From positions 1-7,540 of the forward strand of contig DAOTTX010000206.1 of NCBI GenBank assembly GCA_034437515.1: 7,540 bases of DNA. Reading direction: 5' to 3'. Position 1 is the stretch's first letter, and each line of letters opens with the position of its first letter. This document shows, piece after piece, positions 1 to 7,035 of this stretch. Source of the DNA: DAOTTX01 sp034437515 (lineage in GTDB: Bacteria > Chloroflexota > Anaerolineae > Aggregatilineales > Phototrophicaceae). Below the pieces are notes generated by a model that did no database searches, was not told the DNA's origin, and worked only from the letters and a program-made list of their open reading frames with translations. The position numbers and the translations under genes were made by a program.

Positions 1-285
1 GTGGACGCCTGGGGCATCTGGTACACCGAGGCGGAACCGGTGGCGGTGATGCTGCGTTTCCATCCCCGCGTGGCCCGCCGCGTGCAGGAGACCCGGTGGC
101 ATCGTTCGGAGAAGATTGAGGAACAACCGGATGGGAGCATCGTCTGGCGTGCCAAGGTGGCCGAACCGCAGGAGATGATGCCTTGGATCCGCGGCTGGGG
201 CGCGGACGTGGAGGTGCTGGCGCCGGAGGAATTGCGCAATCGGATATTAGGGGAGACGCGGCGACTGGCGAGCCTATATGCTGTC
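1..285 (+). other. WYL-regulator C-terminal (WCX-like) domain encoded in frame with cas3
   Basis: Residues 1-95 of the cas3 frame carry a pattern I recognise from WYL-domain transcription regulators, just after the WYL core. It begins DAWGIW, then has a V.LRF..RVARRV strand/helix, a W-H-R-S-E.IE stretch, a DGS turn, a PWIRGWG segment, VEVL.PEELR and a closing helix ending in ASLY. The Cas3 part starts about residue 103, where LTRLLRCWGKAG aligns by eye with the start of the E. coli Cas3 HD domain (YICHYWGKSS). A short linker, roughly residues 94-102, lies between. WYL proteins are ligand-sensing regulators often encoded beside CRISPR-cas loci; sll7009 of Synechocystis is a known repressor-type example. 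The WYL core and any HTH would be upstream of the window. The domain call rests on visual pattern only, with no profile search. Confidence 0.7.
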
Positions 286-3030
286 CAAGGTAATGAGTCG
301 CCGTCAAATGCCAAGCTCACTCGTCTGTTGCGCTGTTGGGGCAAAGCAGGATCGCATGCTGCTGACTTTCATCCCGCGCTTTTCCACATGCTGGATGTAG
401 GACACGTTGCAGAGACATTGTTGCAACCCCCTGCCTCACCAAGATGGCGGAAAACACTGGCATCAATCCTTGGGGCTGTCCCTGAGACGCTAGGTGTGTG
501 GTTGCCTTACGTCGTGGCTATGCACGATATCGGTAAACTGTCCGCTGCTTTCCAATCTCAGAGAACGGACCAGCAAAAACGGATGATAGCTGAAGGGTTC
601 CCTTTCGAGGGCTGGCGAGGCAATCTCAAAATCCATCACTCTCTACTAGGGCAAGCTGCTCTGGAGGGGGCGCTGCCTTCTTGTCTCAAGGTATCTGATG
701 TGTTGATGCAAGCCTGCCGGGATAGCATTGGGGGACACCACGGTTACTTTCATTCTCGACAACGCATTCGTCAAACGGAAAAACAATTGGCACGATATGA
801 GCCATCCCTGTGGCAAGAATTGCGCGAATATGCCGCTGTGACGTTGGCCGAACATTTTCTGCCGCCGACTCTCTACAAATTGCCCTCACCGTCTGAACTG
901 GCGCCGACCATAATGGCGCTTGCAGGGTTTATCATTCTCTGTGATTGGATTGGTTCCGACGAGCGATACTTCTCCCCCGCGCCTGAAATGGATCTACAAA
1001 CCTACGTCTCCGAGAGCCGGAGCAGGGCGCAGAGAGCGCTGGAAGAAGCTGCTTTCTTACAATCCGTCATCAGCGAAAGCACGGTATCCTTTACTGGACT
1101 TTTTCCTGATAAAAAGCCGCCTCGCCCGCTGCAGGGCGCTGTAGATAACATCCCCGACGACCTACTCGATAGCCCCTGCCTGGCGATCATCGAAGCGCCT
1201 ACAGGCGAAGGCAAGACAGAAGCTGCACTGGCCTTGGCCCATCGCATCGCGCGAGCGAGAGGTACGGATGAGCTCTATTACGCGCTACCTACCACCGCCA
1301 CCAGCAACCAGATGTTCATCCGGATACAAAAACATCTTCGCGAGCGCTTGAATCTGCCAGCCGAAATCAAACTGATTCACGGTCAGGCTTTTCTGATGGA
1401 GGACGATCTACGCATCGAGGCTCTGGATAACGACGATCCTGGCGACCGGCAAGCGATGATCCAATGGTTTACCTCTAAGAAACGGTCTATTCTGGCTCCC
1501 TTTGGCGTGGGCACGGTGGATCAAGCTGAACTGGCTGCCTTGAACGTAAAACACGTTGCGCTGCGGCTGATGGGATTGGCAGGCAAGGTGGTTATCTTCG
1601 ACGAGGTACACGCCTACGACACCTATATGACAACCATTGTCGAGCGCTTGCTCAATTGGCTTGCGAGTTTAGGCTCATCGGTGATTCTACTCTCAGCGAC
1701 GTTGCCCCAAGCGCAGCGGGCTAAACTAGCTGACGCTTACGGCGCCAAAAACACAGCGACCACAAACGGAGATGACTACCCGGGCCTGTGGGTCTTCCAT
1801 CCCAGGCAAGCGCCCTACGCCATACATCCACCAGCCTACCAACCGACGCGATCCCTGGCCCTCAATATGCTTCACTTTGATGACGATGCGCCGGCCGAAA
1901 AAGCCCAGTGGCTCCTGGAGGCGGTACGGGGTGGTGGGTGTGCGTGCTGGATCACCAACACCGTCACCCGGGCACAACAGATATTTTCCGCTTTGCGGGT
2001 ACAGGCTCCAGAAAACATAGATCTATCTCTGCTCCACGCCCGCTTTCCCCTCGTAGAACGCCAAATTCGAGAGCAACGCTTGACCGATAAATATGGTCCT
2101 GGCGATGAGAACCGGCCCGCCCGAGGCATCGTCGTCGGCACGCAGGTCTTGGAGCAGAGTCTCGATCTTGACTTTGACGTGATGGTATCGGACCTGGCGC
2201 CCATCGACCTGCTTTTGCAACGGGCTGGTCGATTGCAGCGCCACGAGCGGGAGCGCCCAACCCTTTATGCGGAGCACGCTACCCTATGGATCAACCTGCC
2301 CGACGCATCTAATGACCTGCCAGATCTGGGCGTCGATGCCAAGATCTACGATACCTTCATTTTGCAACAGACCTGGGCTGTGCTTCGTGATGTTATACTG
2401 CGTGACGATATTTTGCACTTACCCGATGCATATCGCTCCTTGGTCGAAGCTGTCTATGGAATCAACGATGTCACACCGCACGATGTGCTGTATGAATTCT
2501 GGTGCGAGTTGCAGAGCAAGCGAAAGGATGATATAAAAGAAGCAGAGTTACGTTTAATTCCCAAACCAGACACGGGACGGGCATTTGGACGACGCATTGC
2601 CGAACTCCAGTTCGCGGAAGACGAGACCGGCGCGGCTTGGATCGTGGCACAGACTCGCCTGGGACGCGAGAGCATCAATCTCATTCCTTTGGAGAAACTA
2701 GAAGAGCGCGCACGTCTAGCATCCACTGAGATCGAGGTAGATTTGGGCCGCCCAGCTCATCGGCAAATGCAATTGCGCCTGTTGCGCCACCACTTGCGTG
2801 TCAGTCGCCCTGAAATTGTTCAAGCCCTCAAACGGCAGCAAGATCTTCCCAGACTCTTCATCGACTCAGCGCGGCTCAAGGGATACTATCCCCTGTGGCT
2901 CACCGGGGGGCAAGCGAGATTTGAAAAGCCAAATGGAGAAAGAGGGATTATCGTCACGCTAGACCCTGATTTGGGGCTAATGATTGAGATTGAAACTGAA
3001 AGTGAGGAGGTGAAACGAGATCAAGATTGA
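1..3030 (+). CDS. cas3: CRISPR-associated helicase/nuclease Cas3 (type I-E), with N-terminal WYL-regulator C-terminal-like segment; 5' partial
   Basis: Cas3 is the target-degrading motor of type I-E interference. Cascade recruits it to an R-loop, where its HD domain nicks and its SF2 helicase unwinds and feeds single-stranded DNA. Residues below count from the codon at base 1. HD nuclease: H129, H175-D176 (in HDIGK), H212, H246-H247 (in GGHHG) and D315 (in CDWIGS), the full metal-binding set. Helicase: Walker A APTGEGKT (399-406), motif Ia near 429-434, DEVH box 534-537, SAT 565-567, LLHARF near 677-682, motif V region TQVLEQSLD (714-722) and motif VI QRAGR (740-744). A C-terminal domain follows. 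Without the first ~100 residues the protein is about 905 aa, the usual Cas3 size. Residues ~8-93 instead resemble the C-terminal extension of WYL regulators. The frame is open at the left edge, so the GTG at base 1 may be an internal valine. Cas3 identity is certain; the true start is not visible. Confidence 0.96.
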   Translation: MDAWGIWYTEAEPVAVMLRFHPRVARRVQETRWHRSEKIEEQPDGSIVWRAKVAEPQEMMPWIRGWGADVEVLAPEELRNRILGETRRLASLYAVQGNESPSNAKLTRLLRCWGKAGSHAADFHPALFHMLDVGHVAETLLQPPASPRWRKTLASILGAVPETLGVWLPYVVAMHDIGKLSAAFQSQRTDQQKRMIAEGFPFEGWRGNLKIHHSLLGQAALEGALPSCLKVSDVLMQACRDSIGGHHGYFHSRQRIRQTEKQLARYEPSLWQELREYAAVTLAEHFLPPTLYKLPSPSELAPTIMALAGFIILCDWIGSDERYFSPAPEMDLQTYVSESRSRAQRALEEAAFLQSVISESTVSFTGLFPDKKPPRPLQGAVDNIPDDLLDSPCLAIIEAPTGEGKTEAALALAHRIARARGTDELYYALPTTATSNQMFIRIQKHLRERLNLPAEIKLIHGQAFLMEDDLRIEALDNDDPGDRQAMIQWFTSKKRSILAPFGVGTVDQAELAALNVKHVALRLMGLAGKVVIFDEVHAYDTYMTTIVERLLNWLASLGSSVILLSATLPQAQRAKLADAYGAKNTATTNGDDYPGLWVFHPRQAPYAIHPPAYQPTRSLALNMLHFDDDAPAEKAQWLLEAVRGGGCACWITNTVTRAQQIFSALRVQAPENIDLSLLHARFPLVERQIREQRLTDKYGPGDENRPARGIVVGTQVLEQSLDLDFDVMVSDLAPIDLLLQRAGRLQRHERERPTLYAEHATLWINLPDASNDLPDLGVDAKIYDTFILQQTWAVLRDVILRDDILHLPDAYRSLVEAVYGINDVTPHDVLYEFWCELQSKRKDDIKEAELRLIPKPDTGRAFGRRIAELQFAEDETGAAWIVAQTRLGRESINLIPLEKLEERARLASTEIEVDLGRPAHRQMQLRLLRHHLRVSRPEIVQALKRQQDLPRLFIDSARLKGYYPLWLTGGQARFEKPNGERGIIVTLDPDLGLMIEIETESEEVKRDQD

Positions 3031-3046
3031 GGAAGTATCACATATT

Positions 3047-3088
3047 ATGAAGATGCCAATAGAGGATAAGCAGGTGAATAAGGAGTAA
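3047..3088 (+). other. possible 13-codon leader ORF in the cas3-cas8e gap
   Basis: A short frame, ATG to TAA, encodes MKMPIEDKQVNKE inside the only sizeable gap between cas3 and cas8e. It is in frame with cas8e and stops 3 nt before the cas8e ATG. Its last codons AAG GAG are the cas8e Shine-Dalgarno. The same arrangement occurs at the end of cas8e before cas11 (AAG GAG TGA CCT ATG). It could be a leader peptide coupling translation to cas8e, a remnant of a lost gene end, or chance. Its own ribosome site is weak (GAGGAAG at 3029-3035, about 11 nt upstream). Nothing indicates that the peptide has a function. Confidence 0.25.
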
Positions 3089-3094
3089 CTTATG
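3080..3094 (+). promoter_or_regulatory. ribosome binding site and start of cas8e
   Basis: AAGGAG at 3080-3085 lies 6 nt before the ATG at 3092. This fixes the cas8e start, and the protein then begins with the family-typical LWTEPWI a few residues in. The 15-mer AAGGAGTAACTTATG matches the cas8e/cas11 junction AAGGAGTGACCTATG (4631-4645) at 13 of 15 positions. Confidence 0.85.
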
Positions 3095-4639
3095 ACAGAA
3101 CCCTCATTTAATCTATGGACGGAACCTTGGATCACAGTAGAACAAATCGATGGAGAACTGGCGGATGTAAGCCTGGAAATGGCGTTATCACAGGCCCACG
3201 AATATCGCACCTTATATGATCCATCGCCGCTGGTGATTGTAGGTATTCATCGCTTGCTGACAGCCATTGTCCAGGACATCTTCGATCCTCAACAAGAGGA
3301 AGATCTGGTCGATATATGGGATGCAGGCCAATTTGCGGGGACGCGGGTAAGCGACTTTGGTGCCCAGTACGCCGACCGGTTTGATCTTTTTTCCGCTGAC
3401 GCTCCCTTTATGCAAAGCGCCGATCTGGCGCTCGAGTCCGGCAAAGGGGCCAAGACGATCACCTATCTGATGCCCCAGATGCCCGCCGGGAGCGCGGTGA
3501 CTCACTATCACCACGGTGAAGCGGAAGAACAGATTTTTTGCTCTGTTTGTGCGGCGCGGGGTTTGCTCACCATCCCCCCGTTTGCCTCTTCCGGTGGCGC
3601 GGGGATCAAGCCCTCGATCAATGGCGTGCCGCCGATCTACGTCATCCCTGGCGGAGACACCCTTTTTGAGAGCTTGGCGGCGTCATTGATCCTGCCCGAT
3701 TATCAGCCAGAGGCTGCATCTCAGGAGGAGGATCGCGTGTGGTGGAAACGAGAACCCATCGTTGAACGCAAGGCCATCGTGCAAGCGGTCGGCTATCTGC
3801 ATAGCCTCACCTTCCCTGCGCGCCGCGTGCGTCTGCATCCCGAGCCCCTTTCCGAGACGTGCACCCGCTGCGCTCGAGTGCATACCTGGGGGGTCCGCAA
3901 GATGACCTACAAGATGGGCGAGAGTCGCCCCAAGAAGGCGATGGACTGGCGCGATCCCTTTGCCGCTTACGTGATCGGCAAAAAAGGTCTGATACCCATT
4001 CGCCCGCAAGAGAGCAAAGCGCTGTGGCGTGAGTTTGCCGCGCTCTTTCTGCCTATGCGGAAAGAGGGCAGCGATGAGCAAAAGACCTTGCCGGCAAGGG
4101 TGCTCTACCAACGAGGGGAACTGGGCATCGGCCCCACCTACGACCTGTTACCCTTCCGTTGCATCGGTATGCGCACCGATATGCGGATGAAAGTCTTCGA
4201 GTGGATCGACGCCGGGTTCGACGTGCCGACCTCTCTGATCCACGACTTTGAGGGCAGCGACGAGGTGCGCCAGGGCCTCGACTTTGCCGCCGATTGCGCG
4301 GGTATCATCAAGTACACGTTCCTCAAGACCTTCGGTGGTGACGGTAAAACCAAGCATTATGAGACGCTGCGTCGTCGTATGACCGACGCCTACTGGTCTG
4401 CGTTGGCCGAGCCCTTCCGGGAATTTGTCTTCCAGGTCTCCGACCCCGCCGACCGCGAGGCGGCCCGCATCGCTTGGATCAAGCGGGTCATCGCTGAGGG
4501 CAACCGGGCTTTCAAGGAATCGTCGGAAGCGCTAGGGAATAACGCTGAGGCGCTCAAGCGGCGGGTGCAGGGTCAGGCAATCTGCCGCGCACGGCTGGGG
4601 AAAAAACGGAAACAGGCTTTAGAAATCTACAAGGAGTGA
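3092..4639 (+). CDS. cas8e: type I-E Cascade large subunit Cas8e (Cse1/CasA)
   Basis: Cas8e is the large subunit of Cascade. It recognises the PAM, starts target strand separation and docks Cas3. At 515 aa it is close to E. coli CasA (502 aa). The N-terminal hallmark LWTEPWI is at residues 8-14. The family segment DRFDLFSADAPFMQ is at 95-108. The region around 132-195, rich in His and Gly and including TIPPF, matches the part of Cse1 that holds the PAM-reading loop. Two CxxC pairs (C150/C153 and C257/C260) look like the zinc site known in some Cse1 proteins. LTFPARRVRL at 239-248 is another Cse1 signature. The last ~140 residues are charged and helical, fitting the C-terminal four-helix bundle. 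The ATG is set by AAGGAG 6 nt upstream. The gene follows cas3 by 61 nt and precedes cas11 by 3 nt. No defect is seen. Confidence 0.96.
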   Translation: MTEPSFNLWTEPWITVEQIDGELADVSLEMALSQAHEYRTLYDPSPLVIVGIHRLLTAIVQDIFDPQQEEDLVDIWDAGQFAGTRVSDFGAQYADRFDLFSADAPFMQSADLALESGKGAKTITYLMPQMPAGSAVTHYHHGEAEEQIFCSVCAARGLLTIPPFASSGGAGIKPSINGVPPIYVIPGGDTLFESLAASLILPDYQPEAASQEEDRVWWKREPIVERKAIVQAVGYLHSLTFPARRVRLHPEPLSETCTRCARVHTWGVRKMTYKMGESRPKKAMDWRDPFAAYVIGKKGLIPIRPQESKALWREFAALFLPMRKEGSDEQKTLPARVLYQRGELGIGPTYDLLPFRCIGMRTDMRMKVFEWIDAGFDVPTSLIHDFEGSDEVRQGLDFAADCAGIIKYTFLKTFGGDGKTKHYETLRRRMTDAYWSALAEPFREFVFQVSDPADREAARIAWIKRVIAEGNRAFKESSEALGNNAEALKRRVQGQAICRARLGKKRKQALEIYKE

Positions 4640-4645
4640 CCTATG
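4631..4645 (+). promoter_or_regulatory. ribosome binding site of cas11 embedded in the cas8e stop
   Basis: AAGGAG (4631-4636) forms the last two codons of cas8e (Lys-Glu). It is followed directly by the TGA stop, a CCT spacer and the cas11 ATG at 4643. Ribosomes ending cas8e therefore sit on the cas11 start, which suggests translational coupling. The cas7e/cas5e junction uses the same CCT spacer between stop and ATG. Confidence 0.8.
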
Positions 4646-5164
4646 AGCGAAATGAATTTTGACCCTCGAATTGTTGAATTTTGCGAGCGCCTGGCAGGAT
4701 TGGACGCCGGCGAGAAAGCGCGTCTCAAGCGTAACGCCGGACGCACTATGGCCGAATCACGCAACGTGCTTGGCCTCTTCTTCCACGCGCTCCCCTACGG
4801 TGTACCCAAATATCAAGAAGAGACCTACTTTATGCTTGCCACCCTCTTCCCGCTGGCGGAGAGCGGAGGAGAAGGCAACCTGGGCGCGTCGCTCTATCGA
4901 GCGCGTGACTCCAAGCGCCAAGAAAACCCCGGTCTCGACCGCCGGGTAGAGGTTCTGCTGGACGCCAACGAAGAACAACTCCGTTTTCGGCTGCGACAGG
5001 CCATCCGTTACTTGGATAGCCGGCGCGTAGCCGTCAAATGGCCGCAGCTACTGCGGGATCTGCTGGCCTGGGATCATCCCAAACGTTACGTGCAAGAGAA
5101 TTGGGCGCGATCCTATTTCGCGCCTTATAAAAAGTCAACGTCGGAAGCTAAATTAAACGCCTGA
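4643..5164 (+). CDS. cas11: type I-E Cascade small subunit Cas11 (Cse2/CasB)
   Basis: Cas11 is present as two copies along the belly of Cascade, where it stabilises the crRNA-target duplex and the displaced strand. The product is 173 aa against 160 in E. coli CasB, and it is predicted all-helical. Family features are the LDAGEKARLKR stretch (20-30), ETYFMLATLFPL (60-71), the LDRRVEVLLDANEEQL segment (98-113) followed by a basic helix with R114, R116 and R118, WPQLLRDLLAWD (133-144) and a terminal WARSYF (154-159). The basic residues suit a nucleic-acid-binding surface. The final ~13 residues are a polar, probably disordered tail. The start is fixed by AAGGAG 6 nt before the ATG. The gene lies 3 nt after cas8e and 33 nt before cas7e. 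Sequence drift is typical of this family, but the context makes the call secure. Confidence 0.94.
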   Translation: MSEMNFDPRIVEFCERLAGLDAGEKARLKRNAGRTMAESRNVLGLFFHALPYGVPKYQEETYFMLATLFPLAESGGEGNLGASLYRARDSKRQENPGLDRRVEVLLDANEEQLRFRLRQAIRYLDSRRVAVKWPQLLRDLLAWDHPKRYVQENWARSYFAPYKKSTSEAKLNA

Positions 5165-5182
5165 GTTAATCCAAACACCTTT

Positions 5183-5200
5183 AAGGAGGCTATTTCAATG
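5183..5200 (+). promoter_or_regulatory. ribosome binding site and start of cas7e
   Basis: A full-strength AAGGAGG (5183-5189) lies 8 nt before the ATG at 5198. Cas7e is the subunit needed in most copies (six per Cascade), and it has its own strong site in a 33-nt gap instead of a stop-coupled one, which would suit higher expression. That functional reading is inference. Confidence 0.8.
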
Positions 5201-6319
5201 TTAGTACAAATCCATCTTTTACAAAACTATGCGCCATCTAACCTGAATCGAGACGACACCGGATCGCCCAAGAGCGCTTACTTTGGCGAGGTGCTGCGGG
5301 GCCGCATCTCCAGTCAATGCATCAAACGCAGCATCCGCTTATCAGACACGTTCGACGCGGCATTCAAAGAGGATGATCTGCTGGCGAAGCGCACCAAGCG
5401 CTTGCCGGGCCTGATCCGCGAGGCGCTGGAGGCGATGGATGTCGAGGAGCAGATTATTGAGGACATCGTCATCCGTACACCGGAGATCGGCAGTGAATCC
5501 GGCCGGGGCCGGGGCAAGGTCGAGGAAGATGAGGTGCTGGAGACTCGCCAGTTGATCTTCATCGGGCAGAACGAGGTGCGCCCGATAGCCGAAAAGCTAT
5601 TGGAGGTCTATCGGGAGCAAGGAGAAAAGAAGTGGGCAAAAATGAAAATCGCCGATATCACCAGCTCACTGGGCGCGAGCTTACCGCGCTCGGTGGATGT
5701 GGCGATGTTTGGCCGTATGACCACCTCCGATGCCTTCGAGGACGTACAGGCCGCCGTACAGGTGGCCCATGCCCTCTCCGTCAATGCCTTGAACCAGGAG
5801 TTCGACTACTTCACCGCCGTGGATGATATATCCGGAGAATCTGGCGCGGGAATGATCGGAGACGTGGAGTACAATAGCTCCACGTATTACGAGTACTTTA
5901 ACATCCATTGGGAAGGGTTGCTGGAGAACCTGGGCGGCGATGTGGACGTCGCGCGGCGCGCGGTTCTGGCGCTGTTGGAAGCCGCCGCCACGACGCAGCC
6001 TACCGGCAAACAGAACACCTTTGCTGCCCACAACCTCCCTGATCTGATTTTGGTCGAGGTGCGGAAAAAAAATCTCCCTGTCAGCTATGCCAACGCCTTT
6101 ATCGAAGCGGCCCGTCACACCCGCCAGCGGACCCTGATGGAAGACGCTATCGCCAAGCTGGATGACTACATGACTCGCATCAGCGTCGCCTATGATCTCG
6201 AAATGTTGGACGAGCGCGCGTTGGTTTCCACGCTGGACGCTGCGCTGCCTGGCGCGAAGGACGCAACATCTCTTTCCCAGTTGAAAGCGTGGCTGAATGA
6301 TCACCTGCGGGAGGCATAG
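5198..6319 (+). CDS. cas7: type I-E Cascade backbone subunit Cas7 (Cse4/CasC)
   Basis: Cas7e forms the six-copy helical backbone of Cascade that grips the crRNA spacer and kinks it every sixth base. At 373 aa it is near the E. coli CasC length (363). The N-terminus is diagnostic: IHLLQNYAPSNLNRDD (5-20), SPKSAYFG (23-30) and RGRISSQCIKRS (34-45), which match CasC motifs LNRDD and RISSQ.LKR and include the basic crRNA-contacting face. Further family blocks are DVAMFGRM (167-174), DYFTAVDD (203-210), the YYEYFNI region (230-236) and TGKQNTFA (269-276). A Gly/Arg then acidic patch at 102-112 (GRGRGKVEEDE) looks like a flexible loop in the thumb or insertion region. The start is fixed by AAGGAGG 8 nt upstream. 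cas5e follows after 3 nt. No damage is seen. Confidence 0.97.
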   Translation: MLVQIHLLQNYAPSNLNRDDTGSPKSAYFGEVLRGRISSQCIKRSIRLSDTFDAAFKEDDLLAKRTKRLPGLIREALEAMDVEEQIIEDIVIRTPEIGSESGRGRGKVEEDEVLETRQLIFIGQNEVRPIAEKLLEVYREQGEKKWAKMKIADITSSLGASLPRSVDVAMFGRMTTSDAFEDVQAAVQVAHALSVNALNQEFDYFTAVDDISGESGAGMIGDVEYNSSTYYEYFNIHWEGLLENLGGDVDVARRAVLALLEAAATTQPTGKQNTFAAHNLPDLILVEVRKKNLPVSYANAFIEAARHTRQRTLMEDAIAKLDDYMTRISVAYDLEMLDERALVSTLDAALPGAKDATSLSQLKAWLNDHLREA

Positions 6320-6325
6320 CCTATG
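6309..6325 (+). promoter_or_regulatory. ribosome binding site of cas5e inside the cas7e end
   Basis: GGGAGG (6309-6314) lies in the last codons of cas7e, 8 nt before the cas5e ATG at 6323. The cas7e TAG stop and a CCT spacer separate the two genes. The site supports coupled translation and fixes the cas5e start. Confidence 0.75.
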
Positions 6326-7033
6326 GCCAATACACTGTTTTTGCGTTTAGAAGGCCCGCTGCAATCGTGGGGTGAGCGCGCCCGTTGGAGTGTACGAGAC
6401 ACCGCCTCCGAACCCACCAAGTCCGGCGTTGTAGGACTGCTGGGCTGCGCATTGGGCGTGTCCGACGATGAGAGCCTGCGGGCTATCTCGCAAGGGGTGC
6501 GCATGGGCGTGCGCTGCGACAGACCGGGTCGCCGCATCGTAGATTATCACACCGTCGGCGGCGGCTACGACTATCCTACGCTGCTCGACGCCAGAGGGAA
6601 ACTCAAGAAAAGCAGCGGTAGACCGCACACCGAGTTGACCTGGCGCCATTATCTGTGTGACGCCTCGTTTCTAGTAGCTCTGCAGGGAACGCCAGACCTC
6701 ATCGCCCGACTGGCGGCCGCGCTACAGTCGCCCCATTGGCCTATCTACCTGGGACGCAAGTCCTGCATCCCCACCCATCCGCCCTTCGAGGGCGTGGCCG
6801 ATTTTGCTGACCTTGAAACCGCGCTGGCAGAATGGCCGTGGAGAGCGCCGGATGGCTCCATCATCCCGCCGCCGGTGGAACAAGCGCGTGCTGTTCTTGG
6901 CTGTCCGCCTACCCAGGATGGCGCGGTGCGTCGTCGCGACGAGATTGATTCGCGCCGTCACCGCACCTTCGCCCCCCGCTACACCTACAATAAAGCGCTT
7001 ATGACCCCTTCCAGCCAGAAGGAGGTGAACTGA
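6323..7033 (+). CDS. cas5e: type I-E Cascade subunit Cas5 (CasD)
   Basis: Cas5e caps the 5' end of the crRNA in Cascade, holding the 8-nt repeat-derived handle and contacting Cas8e and the last Cas7. The product is 236 aa (E. coli CasD is ~224). Signatures align by eye with CasD: LRLEGPLQSWG (7-17), PTKSGVVGLLGCALG (31-45), DYHTV (74-78), a TWRHYLCDASF block (residues ~106-116) and YLGRKSC (142-148) followed by PTHP. These are the RAMP fold core and the glycine-rich loops that seat the 5' handle. Cas5e is not catalytic in I-E; processing is done by Cas6e. The C-terminal ~60 residues are Arg- and Asp-rich and less conserved. The gene starts 3 nt after cas7e, and its TGA stop overlaps the cas6e ATG by one base. 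Confidence 0.96.
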   Translation: MANTLFLRLEGPLQSWGERARWSVRDTASEPTKSGVVGLLGCALGVSDDESLRAISQGVRMGVRCDRPGRRIVDYHTVGGGYDYPTLLDARGKLKKSSGRPHTELTWRHYLCDASFLVALQGTPDLIARLAAALQSPHWPIYLGRKSCIPTHPPFEGVADFADLETALAEWPWRAPDGSIIPPPVEQARAVLGCPPTQDGAVRRRDEIDSRRHRTFAPRYTYNKALMTPSSQKEVN

Positions 7034-7035
7034 TG
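7019..7035 (+). promoter_or_regulatory. ribosome binding site and TGATG overlap starting cas6e
   Basis: AAGGAGGTG (7019-7027) lies 5 nt before the ATG at 7033. The cas5e stop and the cas6e start share the A in TGATG, a classic termination-reinitiation overlap. This defines the cas6e start although the gene has no stop in the window. Confidence 0.85.

Noticed and set aside
1..3. The GTG at base 1 as the true start of cas3.
   Set aside because: It sits at the window edge, has no visible ribosome site, and would begin inside what looks like the C-terminal extension of a WYL regulator. An internal Val codon is more likely.
3004..3012. A strong Shine-Dalgarno-like sequence (GAGGAGGTG) in the last codons of cas3, resembling the one before cas6e.
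   Set aside because: No ATG or GTG follows at a workable distance. The nearest candidate, the TTG at 3027, gives only seven codons before a stop. It is probably just Glu-Glu-Val codons at the Cas3 tail.
3683..4111. A 142-codon minus-strand frame opposite cas8e.
   Set aside because: It is fully antisense to a conserved gene, with no recognisable family.
5862..5885. A perfect 8-bp inverted repeat (ACGTGGAG / CTCCACGT) with an 8-nt loop inside cas7e, considered as a regulatory hairpin or terminator.
   Set aside because: It has no T-tract, it codes for conserved Cas7 sequence, and about one such repeat is expected by chance in a window of this size when several loop lengths are allowed.
5681..6304. 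A 207-codon open frame on the minus strand, the longest antisense frame, opposite cas7e.
   Set aside because: It lies fully within a clearly recognised cas7e, its translation shows no domain I recognise, and it has no ribosome site or operon context. It is a codon-bias shadow in GC-rich DNA.
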